DNA from: Odoribacteraceae bacterium
Lineage (GTDB): Bacteria > Bacteroidota > Bacteroidia > Bacteroidales > Marinifilaceae
Direction: 5' to 3'
Assembly: GCA_031259905.1 (NCBI GenBank)
Contig: JAIRKS010000157.1
Coordinates: 1-18,718 of the forward strand
Length of the DNA stretch: 18,718 bases
The notes under the pieces were generated by a model. It did not search any database. It was given only the letters and a program-made list of their open reading frames with translations, and was not told the DNA's origin. Numbering within the stretch: position 1 is the stretch's first letter; the number at the start of each line of letters is the position of its first letter. The translations under genes and the position numbers were made by a program. This document shows, piece after piece, positions 1-7,715 of this stretch.

Positions 1-189
1 GTGTGCCCGGATTCTCGAGAAGTGTGGGCAGATTCTCGAGAAGTATGCCCGTAAACTCGAGAAGTATGCCCGTGAACTCGAGAAGTATGCCCGTAAACTC
101 GAGAAGTATGCCCGTGAACTCGAGAGGTGTGTCTGTAAACTCGAGGAGCGTGCCCGTGAAGTCGAGGGGCGTGTCGGCGCGCTCTACCG
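1..189. repeat. 21-bp tandem repeat array A
   Basis: Eight recognisable 21-bp units (1-168) plus a degenerate ninth (169-189) lie head to tail with no spacers; the array may continue beyond the window edge. The core of the central units is CCCGTAAACTCGAG, containing the palindrome CTCGAG. From unit 3 to unit 8 the core strictly alternates between CGTAAA and CGTGAA (CTGTAAA in unit 7), giving a higher-order 42-bp period. Units 3 to 6 are almost identical and the outer ones diverge. Because 21 is a multiple of three, a frame stays open and would encode repeated MPVNSRS, but I see no sign that it is a real protein. It lies just upstream of the sigma-factor gene. Function unknown. Confidence 0.9.
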
Positions 190-199
190 CGTTTTTTTT
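178..199 (+). terminator. Possible weak terminator at the end of array A
   Basis: A short CGCG stem (178-181 with 188-191, loop CTCTAC) is followed by eight T residues (192-199). The stem is only four pairs, so this is a weak intrinsic-terminator candidate. If real, it would end a transcript entering from the left and insulate the sigma-factor operon. Confidence 0.3.
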
Positions 200-232
200 A
201 CTTGCCAGCGCCGGATTTCCAATGAAATGAAT

Positions 233-240
233 TACTATTG
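233..240 (+). promoter_or_regulatory. Possible -7 element before the sigma-factor gene
   Basis: TACTATTG resembles the Bacteroidota -7 box TAnnTTTG with one mismatch and lies about 36 bases before the sigma-factor start. No TTTG box is seen at the usual distance of about 20 bases upstream (the nearest TTG, at 202-204, is 28 bases away), so the call is tentative. Confidence 0.2.
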
Positions 241-275
241 TCACGCTTATTTTAACACGCACGCCGCATACTCGC

Positions 276-836
276 ATGAAAGAGACGATACATCCCAATG
301 CCGACAACCCTTCCGTGAAGATCCAGGATCTTTTCACGCGCTATTACGCCCCGTTGATTTCCTTCGCGCGCCGTTACGTGGCGCGCGAGACGGGCGAGGA
401 TCTCGTGCAAGACGTCTTCGTTCGCCTGTGGGAGGATCACGGGCGGCTCTCCCGCGTGGAGAACGTGCCGGCGTACCTCTACCAGATGGTGAGGCACCGC
501 TGCCTGAATCACGTCCGCGACGAGAAGAGCCGGGAACGACAGGCGCGGCAGTATCTCGAGACGTGGGACGAGGAGGAGATCGACGGGTATATCGAGGAGG
601 AGACTTATCGCCTGTTGATGGAGTCCATCGACGAGCTGCCCCCCGCCTGTCACGCGATCCTCTCCCTCGGTCTCCAGGGGCACAAGGCCAGGGAGATCGC
701 CGCGCGGCTGAATATCGCCATCGCGACCGTCAAGAAACAAAAACAGATCGCCCGGCAGATCCTGAAACGGAAGCTCGGCACGCTCGCGATCTTCCTCGGC
801 GGGTGGTGGACGCGTCTCGTCCTGATTTTTTCCTGA
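276..836 (+). CDS. ECF-type RNA polymerase sigma-70 factor (Bacteroidota FecI-like)
   Basis: A 186-residue extracytoplasmic-function sigma factor that directs RNA polymerase to target promoters, here most likely those of the SusC/SusD operon. Region 2 covers about residues 18-86 (LFTRYYAPLISFARRYV, then EDLVQDVFVRLWED). Region 4 covers about residues 112-168, with ELPPACHAILSLGLQG before a helix-turn-helix around 137-157 (AREIAARLNIAIATVKKQ). The length and the pairing with a FecR gene 33 bases downstream match the Bacteroidota FecI-like family that controls TonB-dependent transporters. The last 18 residues form a hydrophobic tail (IFLGGWWTRLVLIFS) beyond region 4. The ATG at 276 gives a normal N-terminus. 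Target specificity is inferred from the neighbourhood only. Confidence 0.93.
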   Translation: MKETIHPNADNPSVKIQDLFTRYYAPLISFARRYVARETGEDLVQDVFVRLWEDHGRLSRVENVPAYLYQMVRHRCLNHVRDEKSRERQARQYLETWDEEEIDGYIEEETYRLLMESIDELPPACHAILSLGLQGHKAREIAARLNIAIATVKKQKQIARQILKRKLGTLAIFLGGWWTRLVLIFS

Positions 837-869
837 TCCCGTTTACTCCCTTTTTCCTCTTCCCGTGTC

Positions 870-2000
870 ATGATTAAAAAAAAGATCATGAACGAACACG
901 ATAAACACGCGAGAATCATACACCTCCTCGTCAGTCAGTGGCAAGGGTCGCTGACGGACGGTGAACGGGAGGAGATCGAGGCGTGGAAGAGAAGTAACCG
1001 GCGGAACCGCGCGTTGCACGACAGGATCACGAGCCGGGAATTCCTGGAGGAGAAACTGGAACAGGAGTCGCGCGTCGATCACGTCGCCGGCTGGCTCGCC
1101 ATCGACGCGCGGCACGCGGCGCGACGGCGGGCGAGGATCATCGGGAGGACGTCCGCGGCGGTAGTGGTCGCGCTGGCGGTGGTGGCCGGGATTACCCGCG
1201 TGACCGTCACGGGAGGGGATGACGCTCCCGTGGTGGCGATCATCGCCCCTGGAGAGATGAAGGCGGAGCTGACCCTGCCGGGTGGCTCCGTGATCCAGCT
1301 GGACCGGGAGACGAGCGTCACGGGGTTGCTCGCGAGCGAGCCGCGCGTGGAGGAGAGCGCCGGGAATTATCACGTGCTTAGCACGCCGCGCGGCGGCGAG
1401 TACACGATGACGCTCCCCGACGGGACGACGGTCTTCCTGAACTCGGAGTCGCGCCTCGGCTTCCCCGGTCGCTTCGGCGGGGGCGAGCGGCGGGTCAGCT
1501 TCACGGGCGAGGCTTACTTCGAGGTCGCCCGCGACGCGTCGTCCCCCTTCCGCGTGGAGGTCAACGGGGCGCTCGTCGAGGTGCTGGGGACCAGTTTTAA
1601 CGTCCGCGCCTACGCCGACGAGCAGGAGATGCAGACGACGCTCGTGAAAGGCTCCGTGATGCTGTCCGTGCCCGGCGCCAGCGAGCGGCTGGTCGCCGGC
1701 GAGCAGGGCACGATCGACCGTGAGGGGCGGCTGGGCAAGCGAGAGGTGGACGTGGAGTTGTACACGGGATGGAAGGAGGGGTACTTCGCGTTCGACCGTG
1801 ACCGGCTGGAGAAGGTGATGCACGACCTCGCCCGCTGGTACAAGATCGAGGTCGTCTTCGAGGAGCCGGAGCTAAAGGAGATCTCCTTTACCGGCATCGT
1901 GAGGCGGTACGGGGACTTTAACACGGTCGTCCGCATGTTGGAAATGACGGGCGACACGCGGTTCGTCATCGACCGGCACGTGATCAGGATAAGAAAGTAA
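870..2000 (+). CDS. FecR-family anti-sigma factor with DUF4974 domain
   Basis: A 376-residue inner-membrane regulator. Residues 1-85 form the cytoplasmic part that would hold the sigma factor. A single membrane helix lies near 94-112 (TSAAVVVALAVVAGITR). The periplasmic FecR domain follows at about 171-270 (TMTLPDGTTVFLNSESRL, RRVSFTGEAYFEVARD, VLGTSFNVRAY), and a DUF4974 domain sits at about 306-374 (LARWYKIEVVFEEPELKEIS). In this family the periplasmic part contacts the STN domain of the cognate transporter and relays substrate occupancy to the sigma factor; both partners are adjacent here. The start is uncertain: ATG at 870 gives MIKKKIMNEHD, and an in-frame ATG at 888 gives MNEHD with equal plausibility. 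Family call is secure; pairing with the downstream transporter is inferred from gene order. Confidence 0.93.
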   Translation: MIKKKIMNEHDKHARIIHLLVSQWQGSLTDGEREEIEAWKRSNRRNRALHDRITSREFLEEKLEQESRVDHVAGWLAIDARHAARRRARIIGRTSAAVVVALAVVAGITRVTVTGGDDAPVVAIIAPGEMKAELTLPGGSVIQLDRETSVTGLLASEPRVEESAGNYHVLSTPRGGEYTMTLPDGTTVFLNSESRLGFPGRFGGGERRVSFTGEAYFEVARDASSPFRVEVNGALVEVLGTSFNVRAYADEQEMQTTLVKGSVMLSVPGASERLVAGEQGTIDREGRLGKREVDVELYTGWKEGYFAFDRDRLEKVMHDLARWYKIEVVFEEPELKEISFTGIVRRYGDFNTVVRMLEMTGDTRFVIDRHVIRIRK

Positions 2001-2004
2001 AACA

Positions 2005-2028
2005 GGCAGGATGATGAGACATCCTGCC
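2005..2028 (+). promoter_or_regulatory. Hairpin between the anti-sigma gene and susC-like gene
   Basis: GGCAGGATG (2005-2013) and CATCCTGCC (2020-2028) form a perfect nine-pair stem with a six-base loop (ATGAGA), starting five bases after the FecR stop and ending 53 bases before the likely SusC start. No T tract follows, so it is not a standard intrinsic terminator. It could be an mRNA processing or stability element that sets transporter expression apart from the regulators, or an operator. Role inferred only. Confidence 0.5.
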
Positions 2029-2081
2029 CGCGATAGAAGCCGGTAACGAGCCGGTCATTGTTGTATTCAAGATTCAAATGT

Positions 2082-5000
2082 ATGAAGAAAAACCGAACAG
2101 ACTGTTCTTTTCTCTCGAAAAGACGATTGAAGATCTTCCTGACGACGGGGTTCTTGCTGACCTTCGCGTTACAGATCAACGCCACGGCGCACGCGCAAGA
2201 CGCGCGGGTTAGCCTGAACCTGGAAAATGCCTCGTTCCGCGAGGCCGCCCGCGCGTTGAAGGCGGGGACAGGGTTCACGTTCCTCTACCGGGACGAGCAG
2301 GTGAAGACGCTGCCGCCGTTTACCCTCCGGTGCGAGAACATGAAGCTCGAGGAGGTGCTGGGCATTTGCCTGAAAGGGTCTGACCTGACGTTCCAGGTCG
2401 TCGATCGCACCATCATCATCATGCCCAGGAACGAGAAGAATGCCCCGGCGACACAGGCGCGGCAAGTGAAGATCACGGGGACGGTCGTCGACACGCGGGG
2501 AAACCCCGTCGCCGGGGCCTCCGTCCGCTTGAAGGGGAGCACTACCGGCGCCGCCACGCGTGCCGACGGGACGTTCGAGATCAATATCCCGGAGATGGAA
2601 AAACCCGTGCTGCTCGTCACGTTCATCGGGATGAAGAACAAGGAGGTGACGGTCGACGGGGACACGCCGCTCGTCATCACGCTGGAAGAGGAGATCACGG
2701 AGATCTCCGACGTCATCGTCACCGGTATCTTTACCCGCGCCAAGGAGAGTTATACCGGCGCCGTCACGACGATCTCCGCCCGTGACCTGAAAGCGGCAGG
2801 TAACCGGAGCGTCCTCTCCTCTATACGCAACATCGACCCCAGCTTCAATATCATCGAGGATAACGTGGCCGGCTCCGATCCCAATACCCTCCCGGATATC
2901 ACGATCCGCGGACGCGCGAGCATGGACATGAACGTGCGCGACCTGCAAGAGGAGAGTAGCACGGCGAACACGGCGAATTTGCCGCTCTTTATCCTCGACG
3001 GTTTCGAGGTCTCCCTGCAACGCGTGATGGACATGGACCAGGAGCTGGTCGAGAGCATCACCCTCCTGAAAGATGCCAGCGCTACCGCCATGTACGGGTC
3101 GCGGGGGGCGAACGGCATCGTCGTCATCCAGTCGCGCCGACCCGCCGAGGGTAGGCTGCGCGTCAATTATCGCGGCAACCTCAATATCGAGGCGCCCGAC
3201 TTCACCTCGTACAACCTGATGAACGCGCGCGAGAAACTCGAGTACGAGAAGGAGGCCAACCTCTATTACTCCATCTACAACATGACCAACCAGCGTCTCC
3301 AGGAGATCTACGACCTCCGGAAGATCGAGGTCGAGCGCGGCGTGGATACCTACTGGCTGAAATACCCCATCCGCGTGGGCATCGGCAACCGGCATAGCTT
3401 GAGCGTGGACGGCGGGGCGCGGGAGTTCCTGTACTCCGGCAGTGTCGCGTACAACCACATCGCCGGCGTGATGAAGAAGTCTGCGCGGGAGACGATCACC
3501 GCGAGTCTCTTCTTCCAGTACGCGATCGACAGGGTCAAGTTCCAGAATAACCTCACCGTTACCTACAACAAGCACGGGAACTCTCCTTACGGCACTTTCT
3601 CCGAGTATGCCACGGCGAACCCCATCTATACCCCCTACGACGACGAGGGGCACGTCAAGAAGATGCTCAACGAGATTACCGAGGGGAGTTCGCCCGGCAC
3701 TCCCGGCAATCCCCTCTACAACGCTACCCTCCCCACGCGGGATGACGGCAGTTACCTCGAGTTGCAGGACAACCTCGCCATCGAGTGGAACATCGCGCCG
3801 GGGCTATCCTTCCGCGGGCGATTCAGCATCACCAAGCAGGACAGTCGCGGCGACAATTACCTCTCCCGCGACCACACCTCCTTCGAGAACAGCTATTACA
3901 CCGGCGAGAACTACAAGTTGCGCGGGAGCTACATCTACTCTACCGGCTACCTCTTCTCCTACGAGGGCGACGCGACCCTGAACTACAACAAGACGTTCGC
4001 CGGCAAGCACGCGCTCTACGCCGGGGCCAGTTACAACATCGGGGAGGACGAGCAGGAGACTTATTCCGTCGTCGGGCAGGGATTCTCCGCCTCGAACAAG
4101 GGCAACCTCGGCATGGCAAGCGCCTACGCCACCGGGAAACCCAATAGCACCGAGCAACATTCCCGTCGCGTCGGCGCCATCCTCAACCTCAACTACACGT
4201 ATAACCGCCGCTACTTCGTCGATTTCTCCGGGAAGATCGAGGGATCGTCCAAGTTCGGCAGTAACGAACGCGTCGCCCCCTTCTGGTCGGCAGGACTGGG
4301 GTGGAACATCCACCACGAGGCGTTCCTGAAGGAAGTCAGGAGCATCGATAACCTCCGCGTGCGGCTGTCCCACGGCACGACCGGCTCGCAGAACTTCAAC
4401 TCGTACCAGGCGCTGACGACCTACCGCTACTTCGGGCAGGAGACGTACAAGTTCTGGAACGGCGCTTACATGATCGGGCTTGGTAATCCCGACCTCACCT
4501 GGCAGAAGACCGTGCAGACGAACTTCGGCCTGGAAGCCGCCCTGTTTAACAGCCGGGTGCACGTGAACGTCGATCTCTATAACAAGTTGACCGAGTCGTT
4601 GCTTACCGACGTGAACCTGCCTACCTCCGGCGGTTTCCAGAGCTTCACGGCCAACGTCGGCGAGGTGCGTAACCGCGGCATCGAGGCAACCGTGAACGCT
4701 TTCGTCCTCAGGAACGCGACCTTCGCCTGGTCCGTCGGCGGGACGCTCATGCATAACGCCAACAAGATCCTGAAGATCTCCAACTCCCTCGAGTTCCTTA
4801 ACTCCGAGCTGATGGCCTATTCCGGTAGTAATCCCAGCTTCCTCTACGAGGAGGGACAGTCGATGAACACGATATACGTCGTCCGTTCCCTCGGCATCGA
4901 CCCCGCTACCGGGCAGGAGCTGTTCCTCGACAAGGAGGGCAACAGGACGTATACCTGGAACGCCGCCGATAAAGTGCCCTGCGGCATCAACGAGCCAAAA

Positions 5001-5450
5001 GCGTGGGGGAATCTCCGCTCCATGTTCCGCTGGAAGGGGCTTACGCTGAACCTCATCTTCTCGTACCGCACCGGGGGATATTCCTACAACCAGACGCTCG
5101 TCGATAAGGTAGAGAACATCGGGTCGCCGTGGAGAAACCTCGACAGGAGGGCACTGCACGACCGGTGGAAGTCCGCCGGGGATCGCGCCCGCTTCAAGAA
5201 CATCCGCGACTTCAACTCCACGTATGCCTCCTCCCGCTTCGTGATGAAGGAGAACACCATCCGCCTGAATTCCGTCAACGTGAGCTACGACTTCGACGTC
5301 AACTGGCTCGAGAAGCACCTCGACTTTAACTACCTCACGGTAGGAGTCTACGCCGAGGACGTCTTCCACCTTTCCTCCATCAAGCAGGAGCGGGGAACGT
5401 CGTACCCCTTCTCGCGCAAGTACGCCTTCTCCGTCGCCGCGAGGTTTTAA
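2082..5450 (+). CDS. SusC/RagA-family TonB-dependent outer-membrane transporter with STN domain
   Basis: A 1122-residue transporter that imports a large nutrient across the outer membrane using TonB energy. Residues 1-39 are a signal peptide (LKIFLTTGFLLTFAL, ending TAHAQ). An STN signalling domain covers about 44-116 (ENASFREAARALKAGTGF). A carboxypeptidase-regulatory-like Ig domain lies at about 129-203 (ITGTVVDTRGNPVAGASVRL). The segment EISDVIVTG (about 207-215) is TonB-box-like, followed by the plug (SVLSSIRNIDPSF; ITLLKDASATAMYGSRGANG) and a 22-strand-type barrel ending in Phe (RKYAFSVAARF). The STN domain marks it as a signalling transporter and fits the adjacent sigma/FecR pair. The frame is also open from a TTG at 2058, but ATG 2082 starts a normal signal peptide. 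The SusD gene follows after 18 bases. The substrate cannot be read from the sequence. Confidence 0.95.
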   Translation: MKKNRTDCSFLSKRRLKIFLTTGFLLTFALQINATAHAQDARVSLNLENASFREAARALKAGTGFTFLYRDEQVKTLPPFTLRCENMKLEEVLGICLKGSDLTFQVVDRTIIIMPRNEKNAPATQARQVKITGTVVDTRGNPVAGASVRLKGSTTGAATRADGTFEINIPEMEKPVLLVTFIGMKNKEVTVDGDTPLVITLEEEITEISDVIVTGIFTRAKESYTGAVTTISARDLKAAGNRSVLSSIRNIDPSFNIIEDNVAGSDPNTLPDITIRGRASMDMNVRDLQEESSTANTANLPLFILDGFEVSLQRVMDMDQELVESITLLKDASATAMYGSRGANGIVVIQSRRPAEGRLRVNYRGNLNIEAPDFTSYNLMNAREKLEYEKEANLYYSIYNMTNQRLQEIYDLRKIEVERGVDTYWLKYPIRVGIGNRHSLSVDGGAREFLYSGSVAYNHIAGVMKKSARETITASLFFQYAIDRVKFQNNLTVTYNKHGNSPYGTFSEYATANPIYTPYDDEGHVKKMLNEITEGSSPGTPGNPLYNATLPTRDDGSYLELQDNLAIEWNIAPGLSFRGRFSITKQDSRGDNYLSRDHTSFENSYYTGENYKLRGSYIYSTGYLFSYEGDATLNYNKTFAGKHALYAGASYNIGEDEQETYSVVGQGFSASNKGNLGMASAYATGKPNSTEQHSRRVGAILNLNYTYNRRYFVDFSGKIEGSSKFGSNERVAPFWSAGLGWNIHHEAFLKEVRSIDNLRVRLSHGTTGSQNFNSYQALTTYRYFGQETYKFWNGAYMIGLGNPDLTWQKTVQTNFGLEAALFNSRVHVNVDLYNKLTESLLTDVNLPTSGGFQSFTANVGEVRNRGIEATVNAFVLRNATFAWSVGGTLMHNANKILKISNSLEFLNSELMAYSGSNPSFLYEEGQSMNTIYVVRSLGIDPATGQELFLDKEGNRTYTWNAADKVPCGINEPKAWGNLRSMFRWKGLTLNLIFSYRTGGYSYNQTLVDKVENIGSPWRNLDRRALHDRWKSAGDRARFKNIRDFNSTYASSRFVMKENTIRLNSVNVSYDFDVNWLEKHLDFNYLTVGVYAEDVFHLSSIKQERGTSYPFSRKYAFSVAARF

Positions 5451-5468
5451 CCCGTCAATTTTAAAAAC

Positions 5469-6953
5469 ATGAAAAGATTATATACTTGCATCATCGCTTT
5501 CGCCCTCGCCGGCACGTCCTGCAACGAGTGGCTCGACATTGACCCCGCGCTCGAGATCCGCGAGGGGCAGATATTCACCTCGCAGCAGGGATTCATGGAC
5601 ATCCTCACCGGGGCATACATCCGCGTGGCCACGCCATCGCTCTACGGGCTTAACACTACCGTCATGTTGCCCGAACTCATGGCGCAGCACTGGAGCGTTA
5701 CCGCCAACACCTCCTCGGCCTACATTTCCAACTTCGATTTCGAGCAGACCGCCGTCAAGAACCTGCTCGAGACGATCTGGCTGCAGTATTACCAGACGAT
5801 CGTCAACCTCAACGCCCTGCTGAACGCGATCGACGAGCAGAAAGAGCTGTTCGCCGCCGGGAACTACAACCTCACGAAGGGGGAAGCGCTCGGCCTGCGC
5901 GCCTTTCTCCACTTCGAGGTGTTGCGCCTCTGGGGGGCCGCCCCCGCCGGTATCGTCCCCGGCGAGAAGGCCATACCCTACGTCACGGAGGTCTCCAAGA
6001 AGCCCGACGTGCTGCTCTCCCTCACCTACGAGCAGGTCTTCGCGAAGATCATCGCCGACCTCGATGCCGCCGAGGCACTCCTCGCCGACGATCCCGTACG
6101 GCATTACTCCAACGCCGTCCTCAACTCGATCGGCACGCTTGCCGGGGTCAACGAGAGCCTGCCCCATCCCGCCGACGAGAACCATTACTTCCGCCAGGTG
6201 CGCTTCAACTATTACGCCGTCAAGGCCACCAGGGCGCGGCTTCACGCCTGGAGGGGGGATATAGAACGCGCCGCCGAGATCGCCCTCGAGATCATCAACG
6301 CGAAGGATGACGACGGTGTCGCGCAGTTCACCCTCGGTAACGAGAGCGCCGCGAACAACGGGCAGTTGACCTTCCCCTCGGAGCACATCTTCGCCGTCAG
6401 TAACTCGCTCGCCTTGCAGACGCTCACGCCCGCCTTCCTGACCAACACCTCTGCCTACACGCAGACCGTCGCCGCGGTACAGCTCGCCTACGAATCGGCC
6501 ATCCACGCCTCCGACATCCGCTACAGGAACAACCGCACGTGGGAGGATAGAGTCGTGCCCCTCCAGACGAGCAACTTCAATTACTTCAAGAAGTACAACA
6601 GCACCAGCACGACCGTCGTCACCGACATGCCCGTCATTCGTCTCGCCGAGATGTATTTCATCGCCATCGAGGCCGGCCACGTCGAGCTTTTCCGCGACTA
6701 CCGCGTCGCCCGCGGGATGGATGCCACCGTCGACGGGTCGCTTGACCTCGTCGGCGACGACGTCGAGGGACAACAGGTGGCGATCCGCGAGCGCCTCGAG
6801 AAAGAATACCGCAAGGAATTCTACGGCGAGGGACAGATGCACTTCTTCTACAAGCGCCTCAACTACGACCGCTTCACCTGGCCCGCCGTCAAGGAAAACG
6901 TCGCCGCCCACTACGGCATCCCCCTCCCCCAGTCACAATTCCAGTTCGAATAA
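5469..6953 (+). CDS. SusD/RagB-family nutrient-binding lipoprotein
   Basis: A 494-residue surface lipoprotein that caps the SusC-like barrel and captures substrate. The signal peptide ends in a lipobox (LAGTSC) with the lipidated Cys at residue 18, then NEWLDIDP, which is typical of the family. The N-terminal helical part carries TPR-like helices (FLHFEVLRLWGAAPAGIVP). The C-terminal SusD hallmark is present at residues 446-456 (EYRKEFYGEGQ) followed by the usual aromatic-rich stretch (HFFYKRLNY). Length is normal for the family. It sits 18 bases after the SusC-like gene and 12 bases before a DUF4843 gene, so all are presumably co-transcribed. The family assignment is firm; whether the substrate is glycan, peptide or another compound is unknown. 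Confidence 0.93.
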   Translation: MKRLYTCIIAFALAGTSCNEWLDIDPALEIREGQIFTSQQGFMDILTGAYIRVATPSLYGLNTTVMLPELMAQHWSVTANTSSAYISNFDFEQTAVKNLLETIWLQYYQTIVNLNALLNAIDEQKELFAAGNYNLTKGEALGLRAFLHFEVLRLWGAAPAGIVPGEKAIPYVTEVSKKPDVLLSLTYEQVFAKIIADLDAAEALLADDPVRHYSNAVLNSIGTLAGVNESLPHPADENHYFRQVRFNYYAVKATRARLHAWRGDIERAAEIALEIINAKDDDGVAQFTLGNESAANNGQLTFPSEHIFAVSNSLALQTLTPAFLTNTSAYTQTVAAVQLAYESAIHASDIRYRNNRTWEDRVVPLQTSNFNYFKKYNSTSTTVVTDMPVIRLAEMYFIAIEAGHVELFRDYRVARGMDATVDGSLDLVGDDVEGQQVAIRERLEKEYRKEFYGEGQMHFFYKRLNYDRFTWPAVKENVAAHYGIPLPQSQFQFE

Positions 6954-6965
6954 AACAACAGCAAC

Positions 6966-7703
6966 ATGAAATATTACATCACCATCATCGCCATCGTCCT
7001 TCTTGCCGCCTGCGGCAACCAGGCCATTGACATCTTCGACGCGCCCGCCTCCCTCTACTTCTTCCGCGGCGACAGGAACAGCGCCGGGCAGCCCCAGCGC
7101 GACAGCATCAACTACTCCTTCTTCCTCGCCGGCGGGAGCGCCGTCGAGGACACCCTCTGGTTAGAAGCGCGCCTCACCGGGTTACCGTTACCCGTCGCCC
7201 GCCCCTTCGCGCTCGTCCAGACCAACGTCGCCGACAGCGCGGCGGCCGTCGCGGGGAGGCATTACGTCTCCTTCGACGACCCGGCCCTCGCCGCCGGCGT
7301 GAACATGCCTGCCGACGCCACCAGCGCCATCATGCCCCTCATCGTCAAGCGGACCACCGACATGGACACGGCCTCCTACCGCCTCGTCATCGCCATCGAC
7401 CCGGGCGAGCACTTCGCCGCCGGCATCATCAACCGCGACACCCTCGTCATTCATATTACCGCGATGGCCGTCAAGCCGGCCGCCTGGGACAGGTACTACG
7501 ACTTGGCCTTCGGCACGTGGGGACAAGAGAAGATGCGCTTCCTCATCGACCACGTCGGGTACACCGCCTTCGACGAATCGCTCCTCAATAACGACATGCG
7601 CATCTTCCTTAACCTTAAAGCACGCGCCAAACTCGCCGAGTACGAGGCCGTCAACGGCCCGCTGTACGAGCTTGACGGAATTACTCAAGTCACCTTCCCA
7701 TAA
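6966..7703 (+). CDS. DUF4843-type lipoprotein
   Basis: A 245-residue predicted lipoprotein with a signal peptide and lipobox LAAC (Cys at residue 16). The body begins with an Ig-like beta-sandwich (FDAPASLYFFRGDRN, then INYSFFLAG), has a central segment on the pattern AVAGRHYVSF, and ends in a helical region (YYDLAFGTWGQEKMRFL). This layout matches DUF4843 proteins, which are commonly encoded directly behind SusD genes in Bacteroidota. The molecular role of the family is not known; from position it is probably an accessory surface protein of the SusC/SusD complex. It is 12 bases from the genes on both sides. Codon third positions are strongly C-biased, more so than in the SusC gene. Confidence 0.82.
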   Translation: MKYYITIIAIVLLAACGNQAIDIFDAPASLYFFRGDRNSAGQPQRDSINYSFFLAGGSAVEDTLWLEARLTGLPLPVARPFALVQTNVADSAAAVAGRHYVSFDDPALAAGVNMPADATSAIMPLIVKRTTDMDTASYRLVIAIDPGEHFAAGIINRDTLVIHITAMAVKPAAWDRYYDLAFGTWGQEKMRFLIDHVGYTAFDESLLNNDMRIFLNLKARAKLAEYEAVNGPLYELDGITQVTFP

Positions 7704-7715
7704 ACACGATACACC

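Noticed and set aside
3..230. Open frame encoding repeated MPVNSRS across array A
   Set aside because: It exists because the repeat period is a multiple of three; the product is a low-complexity heptapeptide repeat with no plausible start signal or family.
227..877. Plus-strand open frame overlapping the sigma-factor gene
   Set aside because: Out-of-frame shadow rich in Arg and Pro; the overlapping frame encodes a textbook ECF sigma factor.
2058..2081. TTG start for the SusC-like protein
   Set aside because: It would place eight extra residues before a normal signal peptide that begins at the ATG at 2082.
2169..5369. Long minus-strand open frames (2169-3653 and 3804-5369) opposite the SusC-like gene
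   Set aside because: Antisense shadows of GC-rich codon usage; the plus-strand gene has full family evidence and the antisense products have no recognisable domain.
5478..6911. Minus-strand 477-codon open frame opposite the SusD-like gene
   Set aside because: Same codon-bias shadow effect; composition is low-complexity Val/Gly/Glu-rich.
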